A stretch of DNA of 64,000 nt from RPQJ01 sp963748985 (GTDB taxonomy: Bacteria > Pseudomonadota > Gammaproteobacteria > Steroidobacterales > Steroidobacteraceae), in assembly GCA_963748985.1 (NCBI GenBank), contig CAVVKQ010000012.1, forward strand, positions 59,363-123,362, in the 5' to 3' direction. Below, piece by piece: positions 7,463-17,869 of this stretch (position 1 is its first letter; each line of letters starts with the position of its first letter). The notes under the pieces are model-generated. The model saw nothing but the letters and a program-made list of their open reading frames with translations, made no database searches and was not told the origin of the DNA. The position numbers and the translations under genes were made by a program.

Positions 7463-9256
7463 TTACCGGACCTTGACGCTCGTGACCTCGTTGCCTTCCA
7501 TGTCGAGCACGTGCGTCGCGCACGCCAGGCACGGATCAAAGCTGTGGATCGTGCGCAGGATCTCGAGCGGCTGCTCGGGATCGTGCATCGGCGTATCGAG
7601 CAGCGCAGCCTCGTACGCGCCGATCTTGCCGGCCGGGTCACGCGGGCTCGCGTTCCAGGTGGTCGGCACGACGCACTGGTAGTTCTTGATCTTCTTGTCT
7701 TCGATGTCGATCCAGTGGCACAGCGCGCCGCGCGGGGCCTCGACGAAGCCGTGGCCCTTGGCCGACTTGGCCCAGGTCGACGGATCAAAGTTGGCCATGT
7801 TCGCGGTCGCCGTGTCGCCAGCCTTGATGTTGGCGACGAGCTTGTTGAACTCGTCTTTCAGCTTGTGCGCCGCCCAGCTGCATTCCAGGCCGCGGGCTGC
7901 CGTGCGACCGAGCGTCGAGAACAGCGCCGTCACCGGCACGCCGCCGAGCTTGGCGAGCACCATGTCGGTGGGATCCTTGAACTCGGGGATGCCCTTGACG
8001 TAGCCGATCACGTAGCGCGCGAGCGGGCCGACTTCCATCGCGTGGCCCTTCCAGCGCGGCGACTTGACCCACGAGTACTTCGAGGATTCGTCGACCGCTT
8101 CGATGCGCGTCTTGGTGCCCTTGGCCCCGCCGATGTCGAAGTTCGGGACGGTTTCGCCTTCGTACGGGTGCAGGCCCGCTTGCTCGTCGCCGTACTTGTA
8201 CCACGAGTGCGTGACGAACTCCTGCACCTGGTCGAGCGCATCGAGGTCGATGTCCTGGATCTCGTTCAGGTTGCCGTCGATGATGGCGCCGCGCGGCATC
8301 ATCAGGTTGGCCGGGCTGTAATCGTTGGCCTTGATCGGCAGGTCGCCATACGACATCAGGAACTTCGACGACAGCCCGCCGCCGATCGCCGCCCAGTCCT
8401 TGTAGAAACCGGCGATCGCGATCAGGTCGGGGATGTAGACGTTGTCGATGAACTCGACGGTGCGGTCGATGATCCGGCCGACCATGTTCAGCCGTTCCAT
8501 GTTGATCGCGCCGACCGCGCCTGCCGCGTCCATGTTGATCGGCGACGGCACGCCACCCACCAGCCAGTTCGGGTGCGGGTTGCGGCCGCCGAAGATCGTC
8601 TGGATCTTCACTATTTCCTTCTGGAAGTCGAGCGCTTCGAGGTAGTGCGCGACCGCCATCAGGTTCGCTTCCGGCGGCAGCTTGTACGCCGGGTGGCCCC
8701 AGTAGCCGTTGCGGAAGGGCCCAAGCTGTCCCGACTCGACGAACTTCTTCAGGCGGTTCTGCAGGTCGCGGAAGTAGCCCGGCGACGACAGCGGCCAGCT
8801 CGAGATCGACTGCGCCAGTTCGGACGTCGCCTTCGGATCCGCCGAGAGCGCGCTCACCACGTCCACCCAGTCGAGGGCGTGCAGGTGATAGAAGTGCACC
8901 AGGTGATCCTGTGAATACAGGGTCAGGTGCATGATGTTGCGGATCGTGTTCGCGTTCTCCGGGATCTCGATCTTCAGCGCGTTCTCGACCGCGCGGACCG
9001 ACGCCAGCGCATGCACGCCGGTGCAGACGCCGCAGATGCGCTGCACGAACGCCCATGCGTCGCGCGGGTCACGACCGCGGAGGATGACCTCCAGGCCGCG
9101 CCACATCGTGCCCGTGGACACGGCGTTGCGGATGATGTTGTTCTCGTCGACGTTCACCTCGATGCGAAGGTGCCCTTCGATGCGGGTGATCGGATCGACG
9201 ACGACGCGCTTGCCCGAGTTGTCGAGCTGGAAGCCGTTGGGTGTTGCAATGCTCAT
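7463..9256 (-). CDS. hupL: [NiFe]-hydrogenase large subunit (group 1 uptake type)
   Basis: The protein has 597 residues. The N-terminal nickel motif is RICGVCTGVH and the C-terminal one is DPCLACATH. The 15 residues after that last histidine (VLDMEGNEVTSVKVR) are the expected peptide removed by the protease encoded at 5860-6537. Other group-1 features, such as GGRNPHPNWLVGG and the N-terminal KRVVVDPITRIEGHLRIE, are present. The subunit carries the NiFe(CN)2CO centre that splits H2 in the periplasm. It sits 17 bases downstream of the small-subunit gene. No HypA-F genes are in the window. Confidence 0.96.
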   Translation of the reverse strand: MSIATPNGFQLDNSGKRVVVDPITRIEGHLRIEVNVDENNIIRNAVSTGTMWRGLEVILRGRDPRDAWAFVQRICGVCTGVHALASVRAVENALKIEIPENANTIRNIMHLTLYSQDHLVHFYHLHALDWVDVVSALSADPKATSELAQSISSWPLSSPGYFRDLQNRLKKFVESGQLGPFRNGYWGHPAYKLPPEANLMAVAHYLEALDFQKEIVKIQTIFGGRNPHPNWLVGGVPSPINMDAAGAVGAINMERLNMVGRIIDRTVEFIDNVYIPDLIAIAGFYKDWAAIGGGLSSKFLMSYGDLPIKANDYSPANLMMPRGAIIDGNLNEIQDIDLDALDQVQEFVTHSWYKYGDEQAGLHPYEGETVPNFDIGGAKGTKTRIEAVDESSKYSWVKSPRWKGHAMEVGPLARYVIGYVKGIPEFKDPTDMVLAKLGGVPVTALFSTLGRTAARGLECSWAAHKLKDEFNKLVANIKAGDTATANMANFDPSTWAKSAKGHGFVEAPRGALCHWIDIEDKKIKNYQCVVPTTWNASPRDPAGKIGAYEAALLDTPMHDPEQPLEILRTIHSFDPCLACATHVLDMEGNEVTSVKVR

Positions 9257-9273
9257 GTTCAGTTACTCCGCTC

Positions 9274-10375
9274 TCAACCGACGCGCTCGGACGAATCGAC
9301 GGGGGCGTTCGTCTTGACCTTGGCCTGGCGCAGGGCCGTGAGGCCCGCGTGCGCTGCGATGCCGACACCGACGATCGCTGCGGCGGCAAGTCCCACCCTG
9401 TCGGCGTTGGCTTCGGCGCCAAACTGCGGGAACGTCTCGAGCCGCTCGTAGAACGGTCCGTTGTCCCAGAAGTCCGGTTCGGAGCAACCGAGGCAGCCGT
9501 GGCCCGATCCGATCGGGAACGACACGCCCTCGTTCCAGCGCGTCGTGGAGCAGGCATTGTAGGTTGTCGGCCCGCGGCAACCGACCTTGTACAGGCAGTA
9601 GCCCTTGCGTGCGCCTTCGTCGTCGAAGGTCTCGGAGAACTGGCCGGCATCGAAATGACCGCGGCGGTAGCACTTGTCGTGCACGCGCTGGCCGTAGAAC
9701 ATCAGCGGACGGCCCTGGCGGTCGAGTTCCGGCAGTTTGCCGAAGGTGACGTAGTAGGTGATGACGCCGGTCATGACTTCGGCGATCGGCGGGCAGCCCG
9801 GCACCTTGACGATGGGCTTGTCGGTGATGACCTTGTGGATCGGCACGGCGGTCGTCGGGTTGGGCTTCGCCGCCTGCACGCAACCCCACGAGGCGCATGA
9901 ACCCCAGGCGATCACGGCAGCGGCGTCCGCCGACACTTCCTTCAGCTTTTCGACGAACGGGCGGCCGCCCGGGATGCAGAACGTGCCGTCGTTGCCGAGC
10001 GGCGGGTTGCCTTCGACCGCAAGGATGTACTGGCCCTTGTAGTCGCGCATGATGTCTTCGACGACACTTCTCGGCCTGATGTCCGGCTGCGGCCATGATC
10101 GTGTCGTCATAGTCGAGCGAGACCATCGACAGGATGACGTCCTTGGCCAGCGGGTGCGCCGAGCGGATGAAGCTCTCGGTGCAGCACGTGCACTCGAGTC
10201 CGTGCAGCCAGAGCATCGGCACACGCGGCTTGGTTTCCATCGCGTGCGCGATCTTGCCGGCGAAGTGAGGTGCGAGCCCGAGCGAAGCCGCGCTCAGCGA
10301 GCAGAACTTCAGGAAGTTGCGCCGCGAAATGCCTTGGCGGCGGATCAACTCATAGAAAGTTTCTTGACGACCCAT
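9274..10375 (-). CDS. hupS: [NiFe]-hydrogenase small subunit, oxygen-tolerant type (one frameshift)
   Basis: The start is MGRQETFYELIRRQGISRRNFLKFCS (shown only in part: RRNFLK), a twin-arginine export signal with GGAG seven bases upstream of the ATG. Cluster ligands follow: ECTCC near residue 60, CASWGC, and the C-terminal medial/distal ligands before a hydrophobic anchor (VGLAAAAIVGVGIAAHAG). Both supernumerary cysteines that make a [4Fe-3S] proximal cluster in oxygen-tolerant enzymes (ECTCC and CASWGC) are present. The frame breaks near 10066: removing one base restores QAEKVVEDIMRDYKGQY. Both halves are fully conserved, so I read it as one gene with a probable sequence error. Confidence 0.9.
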
Positions 10376-10593
10376 CTCGTGCTCCCGTTGGTAGTGGCAT
10401 GTCGCCAGGGCGGCCGATCTGGCTCTGGGTTTTCACCAAAGCGGTCGACTGGCGCACCAGGCGGGAGATCGCGAAGCCGCTGAGCATGGGCGGTCCCCCC
10501 TCCTGATTTGACAGACGGATGGTCCGACTCAGACCGCCGAAGCCTCAATCGTAAATGTACTTAAGGACTGAACTTGCTGCGCCGCAGCGGGCC

Positions 10594-11667
10594 CTACCGC
10601 GGATTCTCCAGCGGCTTGCAACCGTGACACACGGCGCGCGGAACCACCGGCGTGCTGCCCAGGCCGTCCGGTTCGCCACCGACGTCGAGGGTGCGCAGGA
10701 ACTCGAGCGTGCGGCTGTCAAACTGGACGACGCGATCGCCCATCGTGGCCGCCACGTAGGCGCTGCGGCCGTCGCGCGCGACCAGGAGCCCCACAGGCAA
10801 CACGCTGCCCTGGGTCATGCGGGCGAAAGGCCGCTCCCTGGCTCCGGGTGCCAGAGGGACGGTCACCTTGGCGCGGCGGCGTTCGACGCGTGTTTCGACA
10901 TCGAAAGCCACGATCTCCGCGGCTCCCGCGCACGTGACCAGGGCCGTGCGGCCGTCGGGCGTCATTCCGATCCGGATCGGGATGCCGGGCAAAGGCAGGC
11001 GCGCCTTCACGGCAAGAGTTGCGGTATCGACGACGGCAACGTGCCCGTCCGTGCGTGCGGCTACCCAGAGTTCGTGACCGTCCGGGGTGAGCGCGAGCGC
11101 CTCGGAACCCGCGCCGGTGGCAATGTCCTCGAGCTTGCGCCTGTCGACGAGGTCGATCGCCGTCGTCGTGCCCGCGCCGATGTTGGTGACGTAGGCACGC
11201 CGCGCATCGGCGCTCACGACGACCATGTGCGAGGTCTCCTGCGCGGTCTCGATCTTGTCGATGATCCTGCCGCCAGCGGGATCGAGGATGAGCAGGTGCC
11301 GCGAACCTTCCGTGGTTACGGCAATCCGATCGGGTGCGTACCACGCCAGACCGTGCGGGCGGGTGTGCGGAGCAAGGTCGATGCGCCTGATCTCCTGCGG
11401 CTGTTCGAGGTCGATGATGCTGACGGTCGAACCGGGCTGCTCGCGCGTACCATAGTTCGATACGACGGCGCGCATGCCGTCGGGCGACACGCTGATTTCG
11501 TGTGGCCCATTTCCGGTCGGTACTGACGCCAGGCGCAATCCCGAGCCGGGATCCATGAAGTCGACTGCGTTGTCCGTCTTGCGGGCGACGAGCAGTGTTT
11601 CGGCGCTCGCCGGCACGATGCAAAGCCACGCAGCGGACAGCAGCAGGCTGTGGTGAAACGCGCGCAT
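10594..11667 (-). CDS. Exported YVTN-type beta-propeller protein
   Basis: The 357-residue protein has a Sec signal peptide (LLLSAAWLCIVPASA) and about seven propeller repeats with the usual SPDG/TPDG and VxxVDTxT turns (ISVSPDGMRAVVSN, LTPDGHELWVAA, GMTPDGRTALVT). It probably sits in the periplasm. A C-terminal CHGC pair near the end (RAVCHGCKP) is unusual for this fold and might bind a metal or form a disulfide. It follows the DUF481 gene by 15 bases on the same strand. No enzymatic role can be assigned. Confidence 0.8.
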   Translation of the reverse strand: MRAFHHSLLLSAAWLCIVPASAETLLVARKTDNAVDFMDPGSGLRLASVPTGNGPHEISVSPDGMRAVVSNYGTREQPGSTVSIIDLEQPQEIRRIDLAPHTRPHGLAWYAPDRIAVTTEGSRHLLILDPAGGRIIDKIETAQETSHMVVVSADARRAYVTNIGAGTTTAIDLVDRRKLEDIATGAGSEALALTPDGHELWVAARTDGHVAVVDTATLAVKARLPLPGIPIRIGMTPDGRTALVTCAGAAEIVAFDVETRVERRRAKVTVPLAPGARERPFARMTQGSVLPVGLLVARDGRSAYVAATMGDRVVQFDSRTLEFLRTLDVGGEPDGLGSTPVVPRAVCHGCKPLENPR

Positions 11668-11682
11668 GTCGCCGTGACCGTG

Positions 11683-12772
11683 CTAGAACGAGTATCCGAG
11701 CGAAGTGGTCAGACCGTAGTCGCTCTGCTCGGAGTCCGCGAGCGGCGGCTTGCTGTCGTAGCTGCCGTACACCTTCAGCTCGAAATACAAGTCGTCGACG
11801 AACTCGTATTTCGCCCGCAAATCTGCTTCTGCGCGGTAGCGTCCCGACTTCGTCAGGCTTGGCAGCAGCGTCAGCGAACCGCCGATGTCGGTCTCGGGAA
11901 AATCGTAGCGAAAGAGCTTGAACGACGTCGTCAGCACGCCTTCAAGGCTGTCGAAGGTCTCGCCCCCCGTGTAGTTTTCATGGGAGTACGCCATGCCGAG
12001 CCCGGCAAGCCACTCGGCATGATTGTTCTGCACGAAATAGCGGCCATAGCCGCCGCCCATCATCGTGCGCAGGTTGAGGTCGAGTTCGGTGTTGCGTTCG
12101 AAGCTGCCGAAGCCCAGGTAGAAGTTGCGGTCCCGATGGAACTGGCGGTAGTTCCCCTGCAGCAGATAACGCTCGCTGGTATCGCCGGCGCTGTCGTCGG
12201 TGAGGTTGACCGAAGCCATCGAGCGCCCATGCGTGCTCGCGCGTTCGCGCTGACAGGCCGCCTGCGAAATCGATGCTGCGACGGTCGCTGGCCTTGGCCA
12301 TGTCGAGGCCGGCGCTGACGTAACCGTCGAGCCGGTTGATGAAATCGCCACCCTCGATCGGCTGGGCACGCACGACGACAGCCATGTCGACCGCCACCGC
12401 CGGCTCGTCGACCGAGCGCGCGACCTGCAGCGTGGAATCGTTGTCGCCCTCGACCAGCTGGCCGTAGTACCGGGTGCCGTCGGTACGTTCGAGCAGCAGG
12501 TACTGGCTGGACTGCAGGCTCGCGATCTTGTCCCACTCGATGTAGATCGTGCCCATGTGATCGGTGCTGAGCTTGAGCTGGTTGTATTCCAGCGACTTGA
12601 TCTCGCCAGTGATCCGGTCGCCGTTGACCAGGACCACGATGTCGGTCTTCGGGGCGGCCTGGGCCGTCAGCGGGAGAACACCAAGCAATGCCAGCAACAG
12701 CATTCGGGCCAACCACGCGCCTGACGACGCATGGCTCCGCCGCGTAGGCGCGGGCTGCGACGAAGTAATCAT
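11683..12772 (-). CDS. DUF481 outer-membrane family protein (one frameshift)
   Basis: The start MITSSQPAPTRRSH leads to a hydrophobic signal (LLLALLGVLPLTAQA), then KTDIVVLVNGDRITGEIKSLEYN, the hallmark N-terminus of DUF481 proteins. The C-terminal half contains YLLQGNYRQF, FYLGFGSFERNTE and MMGGGYGRYF and ends LTTSLGYSF with a terminal aromatic, so an outer-membrane barrel is likely. The frame shifts near 12226-12228, where one G too many lies in a GGG run; removing it gives REHAWRSMASVNLTDD. The function is unknown; some relatives respond to salt or alkali stress. Confidence 0.8.
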
Positions 12773-12910
12773 GGCCTGGCGCTCCCTCGATTCGGTTGCA
12801 CTGATGGTACCGCGCGATTCGCCGCCATGAGACAGTGCCCCCCACCCTCGGCAAGCCGGCGCCGCCATGCTGGATGCCGTGGCCCGCTTGACGGTGGCAC
12901 GGAGACCCGC

Positions 12911-13868
12911 ATGACGAACCAGCTCGAATCCCTGCGCCGGCACTCGGTGATTGTGGCAGACACCGGCGACATCGACGCCATCGCGCGGTTCCGGCCGCAG
13001 GACGCGACCACCAACCCCAGCCTGATCCTCAAGGCGGCGCAGGACCCGCGCTATCAGCGCGTACTGCAGGCCGCAGTGGTCGCGGCGGGGGCGCGTTCGG
13101 CGGCGGACTGGAACAGCACGGTGCTGGAGCATCTCTTCGTCGGTTTCGGGCGCGAAATTCTCGCGCTCGTGCCCGGCCGGGTCTCCACCGAAGTGGATGC
13201 GCGGCTGAGTTTCGACGCTGCCGCGACCGAGGCGAAGGCGCGGCGCTTCATCGAACGCTATGACGCGACCGGCATCGGTCGCGATCGCATCCTCATCAAG
13301 ATCGCGAGCACCTGGGAAGGTATCCGGGCCGCCGAGCGGCTCGAGCGCGACGGCATCCATTGCAACCTGACCCTGCTGTTCAGCTTCGCGCAGGCCGTGG
13401 CGTGCGCGGACGCAGGCGTCACGCTGATCTCGCCTTTCGTCGGCCGCATCTACGACTGGTACCGGAAATCCCGTGGCGTCGACGACATCGCCGCCACCGA
13501 GGACCCCGGCGTCGCGTCGGTCGCACGCATCTACGAGTACTACAAGAAGTTCGGCTATCGCACGCAGGTCATGGGCGCGAGCTTCCGCAAGACGTCGCAG
13601 ATCACGGACCTGGCCGGTTGCGACCTGCTCACCATCAGCCCGGACCTGTTGCAGCAACTGGAGGCGACGCCGGGAACGGTGACGCACAAGGCTCTCAGTC
13701 GAGGCTGCGCGCGGCAGCAGCGTCGAACGCAAGCCGCTCGATGAACCGGCCTTCCGCTGGCAGCACAACGAGGATGCGATGGCCACCGAGAAACTGGCCG
13801 AAGGCATCCGCGCCTTCGATGCGGACGCCCGCAAGCTCGCGGCACTGGTCGCCGCCCTGCCCGCCTGA
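12911..13868 (+). CDS. tal: Transaldolase (one frameshift near the 3' end)
   Basis: From MTNQLESLRR, with GGAG just upstream, the protein follows TalB: DATTNPSLILKAAQ, the Schiff-base lysine in DRILIKIASTWEG, CNLTLLFSFAQA, SPFVGRIYDWY and VMGASFRKTSQI. The frame breaks at 13690-13691 (one extra G). Dropping it gives THKLSVEAARG and then the expected tail FRWQHNEDAMATEKLAEGIRAF, ending at 13868, about 318 residues in all. It catalyses the sedoheptulose-7-P/glyceraldehyde-3-P exchange of the pentose phosphate pathway. It is divergent from the DUF481 gene, with a 138-base gap. Confidence 0.88.
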
Positions 13869-13982
13869 GCGGTAGGCGATGACGCGTCACCTCCCCGGCC
13901 CTACAATGCCTTGCTAGTCGCGTACACGAAAACAAAGGCGCATCGCGGCGTCGATCGACAGGGTGAGCAGGGGCAGCGAACG

Positions 13983-15734
13983 ATGTTTGCATCTCGGCGG
14001 TGGTTGATCGAGACCGGGCGCATGCTCGCACCAGGCCTGTTGCTGGCGTTGCTGGCGATGGCGGGACCGCTGTCGCGCGCGCATGCCGACGCCGGCGCGG
14101 ACACCGCAGCGGTCGCCAGTCCGACTGAATCCGCCGAACTGATCGTTGCCAACCGGCCGATCGCGACCCTGCGCGCGACCGCCTTCGGCGCCAGCCCGGC
14201 CGAGCGGGTCGAAGTGATCACCGACGGTATCGAGGCGCTTCTGCTGCATGGCGGCCCGCTGGTCGTCTCGGCGCGACCCGTTGCCGATGGCGATTGCCAT
14301 CCAGATCGACGGCAAGTTCGCGTTCCGCATCCTCGACGGCGATGCCAACCAGGAGGCAGGCGAAACGCCGGCCATGGCGGCCAACGCCGCAGTCCGCAAC
14401 CTGCAGCAGGCGCTGGACGAGATGCGGGAGAGTCGCGACTCCCAGGCAATGCTCAAGGCAACCGGTTACTCGGTGCTCGCAACGATCGTCCTGGCGTTCC
14501 TGTTGTGGCTGATCGTGCGTGGCTATGCGCGCACGTCGCGACGGATACGCGCGTTCGTCGAACTGCGATCCGAGAAGCTGGCGCCGGTCTGGAGCCGCCA
14601 GGTCGTGGGCAAGTCCGGCATCGCCGACCTCGCGGTCGTGCCGGTGAAGCTGGCCGCGTGGGCGGCCGCCCTGCTCATCGTCTATCAGTGGGCGGCGCTG
14701 GTGCTGGAGTTCTTCCCCTACACGCGACCCTGGGGCGAGGGCCTCTTCGACAACCTGCTGGGCGCGCTGGGGCGCTTCGGTCACAACATTCTCAGCGGCG
14801 TGCCCGGACTGCTGTTCGTCGCGCTGATCTTCTTCGTGACCCGCTTCATCGTGCGCGTCGTGCGCGCATTCTTCGATGGCGTCCAGGCGGACGAATCAAC
14901 GTCGGCTGGATCGACGAAACGACGGCGCGCCCCACCGGGAAGTTGCTGACGGCAGTCATCTGGCTGTTCTCGCTCGTCGCGGCCTATCCGTACCTGCCAG
15001 GCAGCGACAGCGAAGCCTTCAAGGGCATCGGCGTGTTTGTCGGCCTGATGTTGTCGATCGGCGCGTCGGGCGTCGTGAACCAGGCCGTCAGCGGCCTGAT
15101 GCTGATGTACACCAAGGCGCTGCGTCCGGGCGAGTTCGTGCAGGTGGGAGACACCGAAGGCACGGTGACGTCCGTCGGCTTCCTGACGACCCGCATCGAA
15201 ACGCTGCGCAACGTCGAAGTCACGTTGCCGAATGCCTACCTGGCCAGCAACGTGACGCGCAATTTCTCGCGCCTGGTGGCGAATGGCGGCATGCGGGTCA
15301 CGACGTCGGTCACCATCGGTTACGACACGCCGTGGCGGCAGGTGCACGCCATGCTGCAGATGGCGGCGGAACGCACGTCGCGAATCGCGCAGGACCCGCC
15401 GCCACGGGTGCTGCAGACGGCACTGCAGGATTTCTACGTCGAGTACACGCTCATCGTCTGCGTGGCGGAACCGAAGCTCAAGTTCGTCGTGCTCAACGAA
15501 CTGCACGCGCACATCCAGGACGTCTTCAACGAGTTCGGCGTGCAGATCATGTCGCCCAATTACGAGGCGGACCCGGCCGACAAGAAGTTCGTGCCGAAGG
15601 AGCAGTGGTTCCCGGCGCCCGCGCAGGCAACTGTGGCACAGTCGGCCGCGCCAGCAGACGTGAGGTCAGCCCGACGCCGCCGGATTCCCCCAGAACGTAG
15701 AGATCACGTCGAAAGCCGGACCCGAAGACGTTGA
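13983..15734 (+). CDS. MscS-family mechanosensitive channel (two compensating frameshifts)
   Basis: The N-terminus MFASRRWLIETGRM is followed by a signal peptide (LLLALLAMAGPLSRAHA), a periplasmic region, four to five hydrophobic spans and the MscS core: GLMLSIGASGVVNQAVSGLM (pore helix), MYTKALRPGEFVQVGDTEGT and LPNAYLASNVTRNFSR. An extra C at 14277-14279 and a missing G at 14889-14890 break the frame; correcting both gives RPLPMAIAIQIDGKFAFRI and FFDGVQAGRINVGWIDET. It gates ions during osmotic downshock. At about 580 residues it is longer than E. coli MscS and resembles the YbdG/YnaI-like or plant MSL-type members. Confidence 0.85.
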   Translation: MFASRRWLIETGRMLAPGLLLALLAMAGPLSRAHADAGADTAAVASPTESAELIVANRPIATLRATAFGASPAERVEVITDGIEALLLHGGPLVVSARPVADGDCHPDRRQVRVPHPRRRCQPGGRRNAGHGGQRRSPQPAAGAGRDAGESRLPGNAQGNRLLGARNDRPGVPVVADRAWLCAHVATDTRVRRTAIREAGAGLEPPGRGQVRHRRPRGRAGEAGRVGGRPAHRLSVGGAGAGVLPLHATLGRGPLRQPAGRAGALRSQHSQRRARTAVRRADLLRDPLHRARRARILRWRPGGRINVGWIDETTARPTGKLLTAVIWLFSLVAAYPYLPGSDSEAFKGIGVFVGLMLSIGASGVVNQAVSGLMLMYTKALRPGEFVQVGDTEGTVTSVGFLTTRIETLRNVEVTLPNAYLASNVTRNFSRLVANGGMRVTTSVTIGYDTPWRQVHAMLQMAAERTSRIAQDPPPRVLQTALQDFYVEYTLIVCVAEPKLKFVVLNELHAHIQDVFNEFGVQIMSPNYEADPADKKFVPKEQWFPAPAQATVAQSAAPADVRSARRRRIPPERRDHVESRTRRR

Positions 15735-15823
15735 CGGCCAATGCGGCGTGTCCGCAGACTGAGAGGAGGCGTCACTGGTTCATGCCACGAGCCGCTCGAC
15801 TCACAAAACGAGGCTCACCGACC

Positions 15824-17796
15824 ATGCACCGAACCTGCTGCGGCTTTCTGCCAGAACTCCAAGTCGACCGTTCCTGCCTGTGCGCCGCCATCGCTGCGAC
15901 TCTGTTCCTGGCATCGGCAGTCAGGGCCGACACTGAAGCAGGCCAGCCCGACCAGGCTGCGCTGGAGAAGGCATTTCCTGCCAAGGCCGGTTACTCGCCC
16001 TATGCCGGACGCAACTTCCCGACGCGCCCCTACTTCGGCGACACCCACCTGCATACGTCGTTCTCGATGGACGCGGGAGCGTTCGGCGCGAGACTCACCC
16101 CGCGCGACGCTTACGTCTTCGCCAAGGGCAACGAGGTGAAGTCGTCGAGCGGACAGCCCGTGAAGCTGTCCCGTCCGCTCGACTTCCTCGTCGTCGCGGA
16201 CCACTCGGACGGCATGGGTTTCTTTCCGCTGATCATGGCGGGCGGACCGGACATGATGGCCGACCCACAGGGCAGGAAATGGCACGACATGATCTACGCC
16301 GGCCAGGGCGCCGCCGCCGCGATGGACATCATCCAGAGCTTCGGCAAGGGCACGATCTCGAAGGCGATCATGCCGCTGCCCGGCACGAAGGCCTACCAGG
16401 GAGCCTGGCAGGATACGATCAAGGCGGCGGAAGAAGCCAACGATCCGGGTCGTTTCACGGCGTTCATCGGCTACGAATGGACGTCCAACACGGGCGGCAA
16501 CAACCTTCACCGCAACGTGATCTTCCGTGATGACGCGTCCAGGGCCAGCACCGTCGAACCGTTCACGACGATGAAGCCGCTCGGCAGCGACAACCCGGTC
16601 GACCTCTGGAAGTGGATGGCCTCGTACGAGCAGAAGACCGGCGGCAGGGTGCTCGCGATCGCGCACAACGGCAACCTGTCGAATGGCCTGATGTTCCCCA
16701 CCGTGGAAGCGTTCGGCAAACCGGTGGACCGCGCCTATGCCGAGACGCGCAACCGCTGGGAGCGCCTGTACGAGACGACACAGACCAAGGGCGACGGCGA
16801 GTCACATCCGTTCCTCTCGCCCAACGACGAGTTCGCCAACTTCGAGAAGTGGGACAAGGGCAACCTCGACGGCAGCGCGGCCAAGTCCAGGGACATGCTG
16901 CAGTTCGAGTACGCGCGTACTGCACTCAAGAACGGTCTCGCGCTGGAGCAGAAGCTCGGGGTGAATCCCGTTCAAGTTCGGCCTGATCGGCAGCAGCGAC
17001 GCGCACACCGGGCTCGCCGCCATGGAAGAAGACAATTTCTTCGGCAAGACGGCGCCGCAGGAGCCGAGCCCGGAGCGGATGACGAAGACCTTCTTCGACA
17101 ATCCGTCGACCGGCGTGAAGGTGATGGACTGGGAAGTCTCGGCGTCCGGTTTCGCCGCGGTGTGGGCAACGGACAACACGCGCGCAGCGTTGTTCGATGC
17201 GATGCAGCGACGTGAGACCTACGCGACAACCGGGCCCCGCATGATCGTCCGGTTCTTCGGCGGCTGGGACTTCGCAGGCCAGGGATGCAATGAATCGCTT
17301 GCCCGCGGCGATCGGCTACGCGAAAGGCGTACCGATGGGTGGCGACCTCGGCAAGGGTCCGCCGGCAAGGCACCCACGTTCCTGGTCGCGGCGATGAAGG
17401 ACCCGCTGGGTGCAAACCTCGACCGCATCCAGATCGTGAAGGGCTGGATGGACGCCAAGGGCACATTGCACGAACAGGTCTACGACGTCGCCTGGGGCGA
17501 TGCCGACAAGCGCAAGCCCGGCACAGACGGCAAGACTGCCGGCCGTCGGCAGCACCGTCGACGTGACGGATGCATCCTGGACGAACACGATCGGCGATCC
17601 GGAACTGATCACCGTCTGGCAGGACCCGGCGTTCGACGCAAAGCAGCGCGCGTTCTACTACGCGCGCGTGCTCGAGATTCCAACACCGCGCTGGACTGCG
17701 TATGACGCCAATCGCTTCGGCATCCAGCCACTGCCCGGCACGACGATGACGCTGCAGGAACGGGCGTACACATCGCCGATCTGGTACACGCCGTAG
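15824..17796 (+). CDS. DUF3604 domain protein, exported (four frameshifts)
   Basis: A signal peptide (LCAAIAATLFLASAVRA) is followed by YFGDTHLHTSFSMDAG, a PHP-like metal motif that defines DUF3604, then FLVVADHSDGMGF, FIGYEWTS and LAIAHNGNLSNG. Frame changes occur at 16967-16969 (extra C), 17282-17284 (extra G), 17359-17360 (missing C) and 17535 (extra A). Corrected joins read VNPFKFGLIGSSDAHTG, GQDAMNRLPAAIGYAKGV, GKGPAGKAPTFL and DGKLPAVGSTVDV, giving about 657 residues. An upstream ATG at 15782 with GGAGG in front is an alternative start. A periplasmic hydrolase role is probable from the fold; the substrate is unknown. Confidence 0.8.
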
Positions 17797-17869
17797 CCCA
17801 GGCCTCGGACGGACTGGTCAGGGCCGCCAGGCAATCATGGCCGTGGCCGCGTCCGCGTCCTGCAAGAAG

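Noticed and set aside
6152..8914. A 920-codon plus-strand open frame opposite the hydrogenase genes
   Set aside because: It runs through the cytochrome and large-subunit genes in antisense, is rich in Arg, Asp, His and Val in the way GC-rich shadow frames are, and has no family pattern.
9274..10375. hupS as a true pseudogene
   Set aside because: Both halves, including the Tat signal, all cluster cysteines and the membrane anchor, are conserved, and many nearby genes have the same single-base breaks; sequence error is simpler.
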